Both the position numbers and the translations under genes were made by a program. A DNA stretch of 64,000 nt from Hoeflea sp. BAL378 (GTDB lineage: Bacteria; Pseudomonadota; Alphaproteobacteria; Rhizobiales; Rhizobiaceae): NCBI RefSeq assembly GCF_000759435.1, contig NZ_JRJG01000014.1:1-64000 (forward strand). The letters run 5' to 3'. The notes beneath the pieces were generated by a model. The model made no database searches. It worked only from the letters and a program-made list of their open reading frames with translations, and was not told the DNA's origin. Numbering within the stretch: the stretch's first letter is position 1; each line of letters starts with the position of its first letter. Shown here in pieces: positions 30,879 through 39,183 of the stretch.

Positions 30879-32054
30879 TCAGTTGCGGACCGGGATGTCC
30901 ATGTCGTCGATGCCGATCTCGCGCACCAGCACCGGGACGCCGTAGTCCTTGCCGTCCTGCACCTCGGTGCGGAAGTGATACATCGCCTGCAGCGCCTGGT
31001 GGTCTTCCTTGCGGAAGCGCATCGTGCCCTTGGGCGTTTCCCACTCCATGCCTTCCATTGCCGAGATCAGCGCCTCGGTGTCGGTGGAGCCTGCCTTCTT
31101 GATCGCCTCGACCACGGCGATGCCGGCCGCCATGCCGCCGGCGGTGAAGAAGTCCGGCGGCGAGCCGAAGCGGGCCATGTGCTCCTTGACCAGCCAGTCG
31201 TTGACCGGGTTCTTCGGGATCTCGTAGTAGTAATAGGTGGCGCCTTCCATGCCCGGAAGTTCCTTGTAGGCCGTCAGCGCCGCCAGGATGTTGCCGCCGG
31301 TGGCGATCTCGATGCCGAAGCGCTTGGGATCCATGGCGTTGATCTTGCCCATCGGATTGCCGCCGCCGGCCCAGATGATGAACAGCTTCTTCTTGCCTTC
31401 GACGCCCTCCATGGCGTTGAAGATGCGCTCCGCCGCGGCGGTGAAGTCGGTGGTGTCGGTGGGCACGTATTCCTCGTGCGCGATCTTGGCGCCGGTGGGG
31501 GCGAGCGCCTCGCGGAAGGCGGCGACGCCGTCGCGGCCGAAGGCGTAGTCCTGCGCCAGCGTGGCGATGGTCACGCCTTCGCCGCCCAGGGCCACGGCGT
31601 TGGAGATGGCGTCCTGCGAGGAATTGCGGCCGGTGCGGAAGATGTAGCGGTTCCAGTCCGCGCCGGTGATCGAGTCGGCCACGGCCGGCTCGACGACGAG
31701 GATCTTCTCGTATTCCTGGGCGACCGGCAGCATCGCCAGGGCGACGCCCGAGCTGACCGGCCCGACGGCGATGTCGGCCTCGTCGTCGCCATAGGCTTCG
31801 GCGAGCACAGCCTTGCCGATGTCGGGCTTGAGCTGGGTGTCCTTCTCGATGACGACGATCTTCTCGCCGTTGATCTCCATGGTGCCGTCGGTAGCGTATT
31901 CGAGGCCGAGCATCAGCCCGGCATGCGACTGCGCCGCATAGGCCTCGAGCGCGCCGGTCTTGCCGTAGACATGCGCAATCTTGATGTCGGCGAGCGCCGG
32001 GACCGTCAGCAGCACGGCTGCGGCGCCGCTTGCCAGTAGCGTTCTCATCTTCAT
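30879..32054 (-). CDS. Type I periplasmic binding protein of the TetR-linked ABC transporter
   Basis: A 391-residue LivK-like receptor with a signal peptide (MKMRTLLASGAAAVLLTVPALA) and a mature start DIKIAHVYGKTGALEAYAAQ. I chose the ATG at 32054 because GGAGGAG stands six bases before it. The upstream in-frame start would put a soluble leader before the signal sequence. The mature protein is aromatic-compound-receptor-like in overall layout, but the ligand cannot be read from sequence. It is first in the minus-strand operon, 42 bases downstream of TetR operator 2. Confidence 0.88.
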   Translation of the reverse strand: MKMRTLLASGAAAVLLTVPALADIKIAHVYGKTGALEAYAAQSHAGLMLGLEYATDGTMEINGEKIVVIEKDTQLKPDIGKAVLAEAYGDDEADIAVGPVSSGVALAMLPVAQEYEKILVVEPAVADSITGADWNRYIFRTGRNSSQDAISNAVALGGEGVTIATLAQDYAFGRDGVAAFREALAPTGAKIAHEEYVPTDTTDFTAAAERIFNAMEGVEGKKKLFIIWAGGGNPMGKINAMDPKRFGIEIATGGNILAALTAYKELPGMEGATYYYYEIPKNPVNDWLVKEHMARFGSPPDFFTAGGMAAGIAVVEAIKKAGSTDTEALISAMEGMEWETPKGTMRFRKEDHQALQAMYHFRTEVQDGKDYGVPVLVREIGIDDMDIPVRN

Positions 32055-32095
32055 TTGGGTCTCCTCCCCTGAGCGAACAATGGTGAAAACATGAA

Positions 32096-32115
32096 ACATG
32101 AATCAATATTCATGT
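32096..32115 (-). promoter_or_regulatory. TetR operator 2, in the promoter of the ABC transporter operon
   Basis: ACATGAAT-CAAT-ATTCATGT is a palindrome with 8-bp arms. With flanking bases it matches operator 1 at 22 of 24 positions. On the minus strand a TTGACA (32118-32113) begins at its edge, so the palindrome occupies the promoter spacer, as expected for repression. The interval from 32116 to 32304 shows no gene. Confidence 0.75.
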
Positions 32116-32304
32116 CAAGGTTCAACCGAAGCCGCGAACGCCGTGCGACAGGGCGCGGGAGGGGACTGGGCCGAAGGCGGGAAGGGCGTGGGCCGGGGTC
32201 CGGGCACACGGGCGCGGGGCAGTCCGCCGCTCGCCTGGCGCTGCTGCGGATGCAGTGCTGCGGAGCCCGGATGGCCGCCGGATCCCCCGGCGATGCGCCG
32301 CGGC

Positions 32305-33189
32305 TCAGGCCGCGGGACGCCGTCGGGCGCGGTTCTCGCCGCTTATGTTGATCCAGTTGGCGAGAATGATGACGCCGCCGCCGATGAGGATCAGCAGGTC
32401 GGCGCTTTCGCCGAACAGCACCATGCCCACCACCGCGATCAGCGGCAGCCGTGTGAAGTCGATCGGCATGACGAAGCTCGCCGGCGCCAGGGACAGCGCC
32501 GTGGTCAGGCAGTAATGCGCCATCAGCCCGGAGACGCCGATCACCACCAGCCAGGGGAAGGTCGAAAGCGTCGGCAAGGTCACCGACCCCTGCAGCGCGA
32601 GACAGATGAGGCCGAAGCCCATCTGCAGGCTCGTCAGCCAGAACAGGATCGAGACGATGCTCTCATGCCGCGTCAGCGCCTTGGTCATGATGATGGTGGC
32701 GGCGAAGAACACCGCCGAAGCCGCCGCCGTCAGCAGGCCGGGCTCGAGCGCGCCGAAATCCGGCCGCGCCACGATGAGAATGCCGGCGAAGCCCAGCCCG
32801 GCCGCGACCACCCGGTATCCGGTCAGCCGCTCGCCCAGGAACAGAAGGCCCAGCACGATCACCCAGATCGGCGTGGTGAATTCGAGCGCGAACACCTGCG
32901 CCAGCGGAATCGAGGCGAGCGCGAAGAACCACAGGTTCTGTCCGGTGAAATGGAACAGGTTGCGGAAGGCATGCTGCCTGATCCGCTCGGTCCGGATCTC
33001 CCACAGCCGGCGGTTGGCCGCGGCCAGCGCCAGCACGATGACGAGGCCGACGAGCGAGCGGAAGGTCATGATCTCGAAGGTCGAGTGCACCGCCGACACA
33101 TAGCGGCCGGCGACCGCCATGGTCGAGAACGCCACGATCGATCCGATCATCCAGAGGGCGGCAAGGCCGGGCCGGTGGGTTTGGGGCAT
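32305..33189 (-). CDS. EamA/DMT-family permease
   Basis: A 294-residue membrane protein with ten predicted helices in two EamA repeats (about residues 5-140 and 150-285). I start it at the ATG at 33189 (MPQTHRPGLAALW) with a GGAAG site, because the longer open frame upstream is Arg-rich and does not look coding. Members export or import small metabolites (amino acids, nucleotides, sugars). No substrate can be assigned. It ends convergent to the space after TetR operator 2 and diverges from denD. Confidence 0.87.
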   Translation of the reverse strand: MPQTHRPGLAALWMIGSIVAFSTMAVAGRYVSAVHSTFEIMTFRSLVGLVIVLALAAANRRLWEIRTERIRQHAFRNLFHFTGQNLWFFALASIPLAQVFALEFTTPIWVIVLGLLFLGERLTGYRVVAAGLGFAGILIVARPDFGALEPGLLTAAASAVFFAATIIMTKALTRHESIVSILFWLTSLQMGFGLICLALQGSVTLPTLSTFPWLVVIGVSGLMAHYCLTTALSLAPASFVMPIDFTRLPLIAVVGMVLFGESADLLILIGGGVIILANWINISGENRARRRPAA

Positions 33190-33483
33190 GCGTCTTGTCT
33201 TCCCGTGGAACCGGCGCCTGGCGCGGAGTGCGATTGAAGGCGGGCGGCTGAAGGTCCGGACAAAGCACTGGTCCGGCTGCCACCCGCGCCCACTCAAACG
33301 GATTCGGACCGGCAATGCAATCGGCCGCGCGGCCTCACCGAGAGAAGGCGTGCACGGGCGCGTGGTTCTCGCGCCAGAGCACCAGCGGTGGGGAAGAGCA
33401 TTCCCCGGACACCGTTGCTTGCGGCTGATTGTGCGGCGCGGCCCATCCGGCTATCGTCGCGCAAAACCGGAGGAAGCGCAGCC

Positions 33484-34473
33484 ATGCATGTCTTGATCAT
33501 CGGCGCGGCGGGCATGATCGGCCGCAAACTCGTGGGCGCCATCGCCCGCACCGGCAGCCTGGGCGCATTCCGCGTCGACAGGCTGACCCTGGCGGACGCG
33601 ATCAGGCCAGAGGCGCCCGAAGGGTTTTCAGGCGAGGTCGCCACCCTGGCGCGCGACATTTCCGATCCCCACACGGCGCCTGAGCTGCTGATCGGCCTGC
33701 CCGACGTGATCATCCACCTGGCGGCCATCGTCTCGGGCGAGGCGGAGCAGGATTTCGACAAGGGCTACCGGATCAATCTCGATGGCACCCGTTATCTGTT
33801 CGACGCGGTCCGCTCTCTGTCCGAGACCGACGGCTATTGCCCGCGGCTCGTCTTCGCCTCCTCGATCGCCGTCTACGGCGCGCCGCTGCCCGACGAGATC
33901 GACGACACCTTCCTGCTGGCGCCGCTCACCAGCTACGGCACGCAGAAGGCGATCGGCGAATTGCTGCTGCAGGATTATTCGCGCCGCGGCTTCTTCGACG
34001 GGCTGGCGATCCGGCTGCCCACCATCTGCATCCGCCCCGGCCTGCCCAACAAGGCGGCTTCGGGCTTCTTCTCCGGCATCCTGCGCGAGCCGCTGGCGGG
34101 CAAGCCCGCGATCCTGCCGGTTCCCGACACGGTGCGCCACTGGCATGCGAGCCCGCGGGCGGCGGTGGGCTTTCTCACCCACGCCGCGACCATGGAGACG
34201 GGCGTCGTCGGCCATCGCCGGGTGCTCAATATGCCGGGCATCTCGGCCACGGTCGCCGAGCAGATCGAGGCGCTGCGCCGGGTGGCCGGCGACAAGGCGG
34301 TGGCGCTGATCCGGCAGGAACCCGATCCGGCGATCCTGCGCATCGTCTCCACTTGGCCGCGCGGCTTCACCGCCGAGCGCGCCAAGGGCCTCGGCTTCAA
34401 GGCGGAAAGCTCGTTCGACGAGATCATCCGCATCCACATCGAGGACGAGATGGGCGGGTCGCTCCCGGGCTGA
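33484..34473 (+). CDS. denD: D-erythronate dehydrogenase (DenD-type SDR)
   Basis: A 329-residue extended short-chain dehydrogenase. It shows the NAD-binding GAAGMIG (about 7-13), FDKGYRINLDGTRYLFDA, catalytic SSIAVYGA and Y-x3-K as SYGTQKAIGELLL, and the DenD-typical RLPTICIRPGLPNKAASGFFSGI and RHWHASPR segments. DenD oxidises D-erythronate to 2-oxo-tetronate. The kinase (OtnK), isomerase and aldolase partners are not in the window, so the pathway must be completed elsewhere or the substrate differs. An AGGAAG site precedes the ATG at 33484. The 33190-33483 upstream gap holds no clear gene. Confidence 0.83.
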   Translation: MHVLIIGAAGMIGRKLVGAIARTGSLGAFRVDRLTLADAIRPEAPEGFSGEVATLARDISDPHTAPELLIGLPDVIIHLAAIVSGEAEQDFDKGYRINLDGTRYLFDAVRSLSETDGYCPRLVFASSIAVYGAPLPDEIDDTFLLAPLTSYGTQKAIGELLLQDYSRRGFFDGLAIRLPTICIRPGLPNKAASGFFSGILREPLAGKPAILPVPDTVRHWHASPRAAVGFLTHAATMETGVVGHRRVLNMPGISATVAEQIEALRRVAGDKAVALIRQEPDPAILRIVSTWPRGFTAERAKGLGFKAESSFDEIIRIHIEDEMGGSLPG

Positions 34474-34484
34474 GACCGGGAGCG
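34460..34484. terminator. Bidirectional hairpin between denD and ridA
   Basis: CGCTCCCGG (34460-34468) and CCGGGAGCG (34476-34484) form a 9-bp stem with a 7-base loop that contains the denD stop codon. It sits between convergent genes, so it could end both transcripts. No U-tract is present. Confidence 0.55.
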
Positions 34485-34485
34485 G

Positions 34486-34878
34486 TCAGTCCGCCTGGGA
34501 AACCTGGGCGGTGACCTCGATCTCGATCAGCATTTCCGGGCGGATCAACTGGCAGACGATCATCGTCGCCGCCGGGTCGATGCCGCCCAGATGCTCGGCC
34601 AGCACCGGCGCCACGGCGTCGAAATGCTCGGGGCTGGTCACGTAATAGCGCACCCGGACGATGTCGCTCAGGCTCGCATCCAGCGCCTTGAGCGACGCGG
34701 CGATGGTCGAGAAACAGTTGCGCGCCTGGGCGGCCACGTCGGCCGGCATTTCCATCGCGGCATAATCATAGCCGGTGGTGCCGGAGACATGCACGAACGG
34801 CCCCTGCCGCACCGCGCGGGAATAGGCAGCGGTCTTCTCGAAGGGCGAGCCGGTGGAATGCTTGCGTCGTTCGCTCAT
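34486..34878 (-). CDS. RidA/YjgF-family protein
   Basis: A 130-residue Rid-family protein with VSGTTGYD near residue 32, the central AAxxxxNCFxxIxAxLKALDA segment and VTAQVS at the end. RidA proteins hydrolyse reactive enamine/imine intermediates released by PLP enzymes. In RidA proper an arginine in the C-terminal part binds the substrate; here the region reads CQLIRPEMLIEIEVTA with Arg before Pro, in keeping with the Rid2/Rid3-like subgroups, so activity is not certain. It lies 24 bases after a branched-chain aminotransferase gene, a fitting partner. Confidence 0.85.
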   Translation of the reverse strand: MSERRKHSTGSPFEKTAAYSRAVRQGPFVHVSGTTGYDYAAMEMPADVAAQARNCFSTIAASLKALDASLSDIVRVRYYVTSPEHFDAVAPVLAEHLGGIDPAATMIVCQLIRPEMLIEIEVTAQVSQAD

Positions 34879-34902
34879 GCCGCGTGCTCCCTCAACCGCG
34901 CC

Positions 34903-35769
34903 TCAGCCATGCGCCCAGTCCATGTAGAGTTCGCGCGCATTGCGCGCCACGGGGCCGGCCTGCAGTTCGCGGCCCTCGATGCGGATGACCGGCACCACCT
35001 TGGAGTGGTTGCCGGTCGAGAAGATCTCGTCGGCATCCATGAAGTCGCCGACCGAGAGCGATTTTTCCACCACTTCGGTTCCCGCCTCGCGCAACAGCCT
35101 GATCGTGCGCGACCGTGTGATGCCCGACAGGAACGTGCCGTTCGGCGCCGGCGTGAACACCACCCCGTCCTTGACCATGAAGATGTTGGAGGTACCGGTC
35201 TCGGCGACATTGCCGAGCATGTCGAGCACCAGCGCATTGTCGAAGCCGCGCGACTTGGCCTCCATGATCGCCCGGCCGTTGTTGGGATAGAGGCAGCCGG
35301 CCTTGGCATTGGTCGGCGCGGTCTCGTAGGTCGGACGCCGGAACGGCGAGACGCTCACGGAGAATCCGGACGATGCGATCATCGGGCTTTCGAACAGGCA
35401 CAGGCAGAAGCGCGTCGAATCCGGGTCGGCCGGCACCGACATGTAGCCGCCATGCTCGGCCCAGTACATCGGCTTGATGTAGACCGCGGTCTTGCCGTCG
35501 AACTTCTTCAGGCCCTCGCGCGCCAGATCCTCGATGGCCGCGGCCTCCATGGTGGCGCGAAGCCCCAGCGCATTGGCCGAGCGGTTGACCCGCTGGCAGT
35601 GCAGGTCAAGATCCGGCGCCACGCCGTCGAACCAGCGCGCGCCGTCGAACACGGTCGATCCCAGCCACATGGCGTGGCTGACCGGACCGATCAGCGGCGG
35701 ATTGCCCTCCAGCCACTCTCCGTCCACATAGGTCCAGGTCTTTGTGCGCGCTTGGGTGTTGACGGCCAT
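34903..35769 (-). CDS. Branched-chain amino acid aminotransferase (class IV)
   Basis: A 288-residue fold-type IV PLP transaminase. The catalytic lysine is Lys156 in TNAKAGCLYPNN, and the phosphate-binding loops ETGTSNIF and SGITRSRTI are present. Length and motifs fit short rhizobial IlvE-type enzymes; the reaction is transfer between branched-chain amino acids and 2-oxoglutarate. The start at 35769 has CAGGAG before it. It is separate from the D-amino-acid transaminase at 46071, which is the same fold. Confidence 0.85.
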   Translation of the reverse strand: MAVNTQARTKTWTYVDGEWLEGNPPLIGPVSHAMWLGSTVFDGARWFDGVAPDLDLHCQRVNRSANALGLRATMEAAAIEDLAREGLKKFDGKTAVYIKPMYWAEHGGYMSVPADPDSTRFCLCLFESPMIASSGFSVSVSPFRRPTYETAPTNAKAGCLYPNNGRAIMEAKSRGFDNALVLDMLGNVAETGTSNIFMVKDGVVFTPAPNGTFLSGITRSRTIRLLREAGTEVVEKSLSVGDFMDADEIFSTGNHSKVVPVIRIEGRELQAGPVARNARELYMDWAHG

Positions 35770-35985
35770 GGGGGTCTCCTGAAGGGTGTCATCGCAAAGA
35801 CTGAACATTCGGACGGGGCAGCCACCGCCGTCAAGTCATGGCCGGCGCCGCCCGCCGGGAAATATCGCAATTGCACGATCCTTGCGCGGAGGTGCCCCGT
35901 CGGGACACAAATGGGCGTGTGGGACGCCCCCACCTCATGGTCCGGCCGTCCGGAGGGACCCTGGAAGTGCGCCGCGCGGCTTGAC

Positions 35986-36000
35986 TGTTGCACTGCAACA
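35986..36000. promoter_or_regulatory. Perfect palindrome upstream of the HAD gene
   Basis: TGTTGCACTGCAACA is a 15-base perfect palindrome (7-bp arms around C), 33 bases before the ATG at 36034. The position fits an operator for the HAD dehalogenase or the divergent aminotransferase. The binding protein is unknown. Confidence 0.4.
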
Positions 36001-36033
36001 TGAGCATCGTGGCGAGGAATGGAGATTTTGCCG

Positions 36034-36687
36034 ATGGCCTACGCCGCCTATGTGTTCGATGCTTACGGAACCCTGTTCGACGTGCATGCGGCGGTGCGCC
36101 GCCATGCCGATGCGATCGGCCCCGACGGGCAGCAGTTTTCGGACATCTGGCGCGCCAAGCAGCTCGAATATTCCTGGACGCGGGCGCTGATGCGCGAGTG
36201 GAAGGATTTCTGGGCGCTCACCGAAGACGCGCTCGACCACGCCTTCGAACGGATCCCCAGCGCCGACAAGAGCCTGCGCGCCGACCTGCTCGACGCCTAT
36301 TTCAAGCTCGACTGCTACCGCGAGGTGCCGTCCGTTCTCAAGGCGCTCAAGGCCACCGGCGCGCGCGTGGCGATCCTGTCCAACGGCTCGGTGCCGATGC
36401 TGGAATCCGCCGTCAGGAACGCGGCGCTCGACACGGTGATCGACGACGTCTTCTCGGTGGACGAGCTCAGGACCTTCAAGACCGATCCGGCGGTCTACGA
36501 CATGGTCACCACCGCCTACCGCCTCTATCCCGACGCGGTGTCGTTCCAGTCCTCCAACCGCTGGGATGTGGCGGGCGCAACGAAGTTCGGCTTCCGCACG
36601 GTGTGGATCAACCGCGCCAGGATGCCCGACGAATACCGCGATCTGTCCCCGTCGCTGATCCTGCCGGATCTCAACGGCGTCGAATAG
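36034..36687 (+). CDS. Haloacid dehalogenase, type II (HAD superfamily)
   Basis: A 217-residue HAD protein. The nucleophile is Asp9 in VFDAYGTLFD, motif II is ILSNGS, motif III Lys in FKTDPAVYD, and SSNRWDVAGATKFGF is the type II L-2-haloacid dehalogenase stretch. It should hydrolyse the carbon-halogen bond of L-2-haloacids, although members of this group can be phosphatases. I prefer the ATG at 36034 to that at 36019 because the GGAG site is correctly spaced only for the later one. Confidence 0.85.
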   Translation: MAYAAYVFDAYGTLFDVHAAVRRHADAIGPDGQQFSDIWRAKQLEYSWTRALMREWKDFWALTEDALDHAFERIPSADKSLRADLLDAYFKLDCYREVPSVLKALKATGARVAILSNGSVPMLESAVRNAALDTVIDDVFSVDELRTFKTDPAVYDMVTTAYRLYPDAVSFQSSNRWDVAGATKFGFRTVWINRARMPDEYRDLSPSLILPDLNGVE

Positions 36688-36892
36688 GCCGCGCAATCAC
36701 ACCGGCTTCACGGCGATATCATCGGGAATGACCCCACTGTGGCAAGTTCACCACAAGCCTGGCGTGGGATGGACACAATCGGAACTCAATTGTGAACCGC
36801 GCGTTGATCGGAACCGGAGCATCTCCGGCAGGTGTCGGCGCCGCCCTGTTTTCTCGACCGCCTGTTTCTCGACCGAAGGACCTTCCCGCGAC

Positions 36893-37660
36893 ATGACCGG
36901 ACCCAAACAAAAAGACGCGAACTTCTCCGGAGTTCCCGGATTCCCCGCTGACGCCCGCGCCCTGTCGCGGCGCGGCTTCCTGGCGCTGGGCACGGCTGCC
37001 ACCGCCGTGCTCGCCGGCTGCACGGGAACGACAACCAGGCGGTTCGCCGAAGAAACCGCGCCGATCTACCGCACGCCGGACAACCGCGTGTCGGGCCTCG
37101 GCCGGGGATCACCCTATTACGACGCCATGTACGGGCCGAAGCTCGACGAGCCGTTTCCCTTGCCCGCCATTCCCTACACCGAGATCGACCCGGCCTATCT
37201 GCGCCAGGAAGTGGCCGATCCGACCGGAGAGCGTCCGGGCACGATCGTGGTCGACACGGCGCAGCGCTTCCTGTTCCTGGTCCGGGAAAACGGCCGCGCC
37301 ATGCGCTACGGCGTCGGCATCGGCCGCGACGGCTTCTCCTGGTCGGGCCGCGCCGTCGTGCAGTGGAAGCAGAAATGGCCGAAATGGACGCCGCCGGGCG
37401 AGATGATCGCGCGGCAGCCGGAACTGGCCAAGTGGTCGGCCGAGAACGGCGGCATGCCGCCCGGCCTCGACAACCCGCTCGGCGCCCGCGCCCTCTACAT
37501 CTTCCAGAACGGCGAAGACACGCTCTACCGCCTGCATGGCAGCCCGGAATACCAGTCCATCGGCAAGGCCGTGTCGTCAGGCTGCGTGCGGCTGATCAAC
37601 CAGGATATCTGCGACCTCTACGACCGGGTTCCGACGCGCACGCCGATCGTCGTGATCTAG
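36893..37660 (+). CDS. L,D-transpeptidase with Tat-type lipoprotein signal
   Basis: A 255-residue protein with a Tat-like signal, SRRGFLALG (residues 25-33), running into the lipobox LAGC (Cys43), so it should be a periplasm-facing lipoprotein. The YkuD catalytic domain covers about residues 113-255 with His215 and the nucleophile Cys231 in AVSSGCVRL. It should cross-link peptidoglycan by 3-3 bonds or attach proteins to it. The ATG at 36893 is the only start that gives a proper signal. An M23 peptidase gene follows by 110 bases on the same strand, suggesting a cell-wall pair. Confidence 0.87.
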   Translation: MTGPKQKDANFSGVPGFPADARALSRRGFLALGTAATAVLAGCTGTTTRRFAEETAPIYRTPDNRVSGLGRGSPYYDAMYGPKLDEPFPLPAIPYTEIDPAYLRQEVADPTGERPGTIVVDTAQRFLFLVRENGRAMRYGVGIGRDGFSWSGRAVVQWKQKWPKWTPPGEMIARQPELAKWSAENGGMPPGLDNPLGARALYIFQNGEDTLYRLHGSPEYQSIGKAVSSGCVRLINQDICDLYDRVPTRTPIVVI

Positions 37661-37770
37661 GCTGTTCATGGCGGGGATCGCCCGCTTGAGAGCACGCCCC
37701 GGATCATGCTACCGGATTCGGGGTTGCCGGAGGTGGACTGGGTGCTCCGGCGGGTCGCGGGGGCGAGCGC

Positions 37771-38388
37771 ATGACCGGTTCGGGGTCCTTATCCGCGTGT
37801 CTGGCCGGGGCGGCGTCGGCACTGCTGGCCGCAAGCTGCGTGCCGCAGGATCACGGATGGGCGTCGCGGTACCGGCCGGCGCAGGAACTCAAGATCGCGG
37901 TGGTGATGCCGCCCAACGCGCCGTCGATCTCGCAGCAGTTCCTGTTCACCACCAATGACGCCAAGCACATCGGCATCGATGTCATCGGCCGGGTCGGAAC
38001 CCCGGTCATCGCCGCCGCGGACGGCCGGGTCCGGGGCTCGTTCTACGAGCCGGCCTACGGCCACCGCATCGAGATCGAGCATGGTCCGGACTCCGCCGGC
38101 AGGCGCGCGGTGACCGTCTACAAGCATCTGAGGGAGCGGCTGGTGGGCGAGGGCGCGCTGGTCAGGCGCGGCGAGCAGATCGCCACGCTCGGGACCACTG
38201 GCATGCTCGGCGGCGGCATCCCGCACCTGCATTTCGAACTGTTCCGCCAGGCAGGTGATGAGAGCGAGGTCTCCGCCGATCCGCACCTGTTCTGGGCCGG
38301 CGGCGTCGGCCGGGTCACCTGCTTCGATCCGGCTGCCCATTATGACGCAACCCTTTTCCGCACCACCTATCCGGTGCCATGCCGCTGA
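37771..38388 (+). CDS. M23-family (LytM-type) peptidase, predicted lipoprotein
   Basis: A 205-residue protein with an N-terminal hydrophobic segment and lipobox LAASC (Cys23). The LytM domain has the expected zinc residues: His66 and Asp70 in KHIGID, and His154 in PHLHFE, with His119 and His152 as active-site histidines. It is likely a peptidoglycan endopeptidase anchored to a membrane. The ribosome site is weak. Neighbour of the L,D-transpeptidase; a terminator hairpin follows ten bases after its stop. Confidence 0.85.
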   Translation: MTGSGSLSACLAGAASALLAASCVPQDHGWASRYRPAQELKIAVVMPPNAPSISQQFLFTTNDAKHIGIDVIGRVGTPVIAAADGRVRGSFYEPAYGHRIEIEHGPDSAGRRAVTVYKHLRERLVGEGALVRRGEQIATLGTTGMLGGGIPHLHFELFRQAGDESEVSADPHLFWAGGVGRVTCFDPAAHYDATLFRTTYPVPCR

Positions 38389-38397
38389 CAGACGGTG

Positions 38398-38424
38398 AAG
38401 GCCCGCGGACATGCCGCGGGCCTT
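38398..38424. terminator. Bidirectional terminator between the M23 gene and the Arg/Asp-rich protein gene
   Basis: AAGGCCCGCGG and CCGCGGGCCTT form an 11-bp stem around ACATG. It lies exactly between the two convergent genes. Confidence 0.75.
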
Positions 38425-38435
38425 GCAAGGGGCGT

Positions 38436-38918
38436 CTATTCGCAGATCTGCAGCGGGCCGAACTGAACGCAAGTGCCGCTGCGGCCGAGCCTGCGGCCGG
38501 TGACCTGCCTGCAGAGCTGGCGATTGTCGTGGCGGAACCGATTGGATTGACGGCACTCCCGTTCAACGTCGCGCCGGCTCATGCGCCGCGGGCCCCGGTC
38601 ATCGCGCCAGCGTCTGCGGTTATCATCGCGGCGGAAGCCATTGTCGTCGCGACGGCGGAAGCCGTTGTCGTCTCGCCGGCGCTGCAGGTCGTCCCTGTAC
38701 TGGGCCAGTTCGACCCCGGCGTCGCCGGCTTCCGGCGTGGAAAGCGGAGCGAGGCCTGCGGCCGACGCCGCGCTGACGCCGATCTTCGACGCCACGTAGA
38801 CGGCGCCGATGGCGGCGCAGCCGCCGAACAGGAATGCGCGACGCGACAGCGCTTCCGGCGTGGCCGGTGAGGGACTTTTTAGGGACCCGGTGAGTGTCTT
38901 CAGGAGCTTGCTGATCAT
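38436..38918 (-). CDS. Secreted Arg/Asp-rich protein of unknown function with Tat-type signal
   Basis: A 160-residue protein starting at MISKLLKTLTG. Residues about 24-49 carry a twin-arginine-like signal (SRRAFLFGGCAAIGAVYVASK). The middle (about 80-115) is a low-complexity stretch in which RRDDNGF recurs, ending WRDDRGPRR. The C-terminal 50 residues hold three Cys (ERECRQSNRF, LCRQVTGRRLG, GTCVQFGPLQICE), enough for disulfides. I do not recognise a family. A longer frame upstream is open but lacks a signal at its N-terminus. Confidence 0.7.
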   Translation of the reverse strand: MISKLLKTLTGSLKSPSPATPEALSRRAFLFGGCAAIGAVYVASKIGVSAASAAGLAPLSTPEAGDAGVELAQYRDDLQRRRDDNGFRRRDDNGFRRDDNRRRWRDDRGPRRMSRRDVERECRQSNRFRHDNRQLCRQVTGRRLGRSGTCVQFGPLQICE

Positions 38919-39183
38919 GACGGGAAGTCCACTTCGTGTGAGAGGGCGGGGACAGCAGCGACAGGCGAGCGGCGGGACCGCGAAGGCGGACCCCGGCACG
39001 TTCGCACCCCACTATCTCCCCAATTGAGTCAATACGTTGTCCACCCCCGCTCCGCCCGGTGCTGCTGCGAGGCAGATGTCGACGGGCGCACGGGATCGCG
39101 CAGCCGAACGGCCCGACGTCGGGCGTCGGCACCTGGGCAAGGATCGGGGTCTTGGCCCCGCCGGGCGCGTCTGGGCGGGGAGC

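Noticed and set aside
29607-32039. Plus-strand frame of 810 codons antisense to the liv-type genes
   Set aside because: It spans three well-supported genes and has no motif of its own.
38590-38690. Possible tandem DNA repeat or CRISPR-like array
   Set aside because: The short similar units are irregular and in frame with the RDD repeats of a coding gene; there are no spacers.
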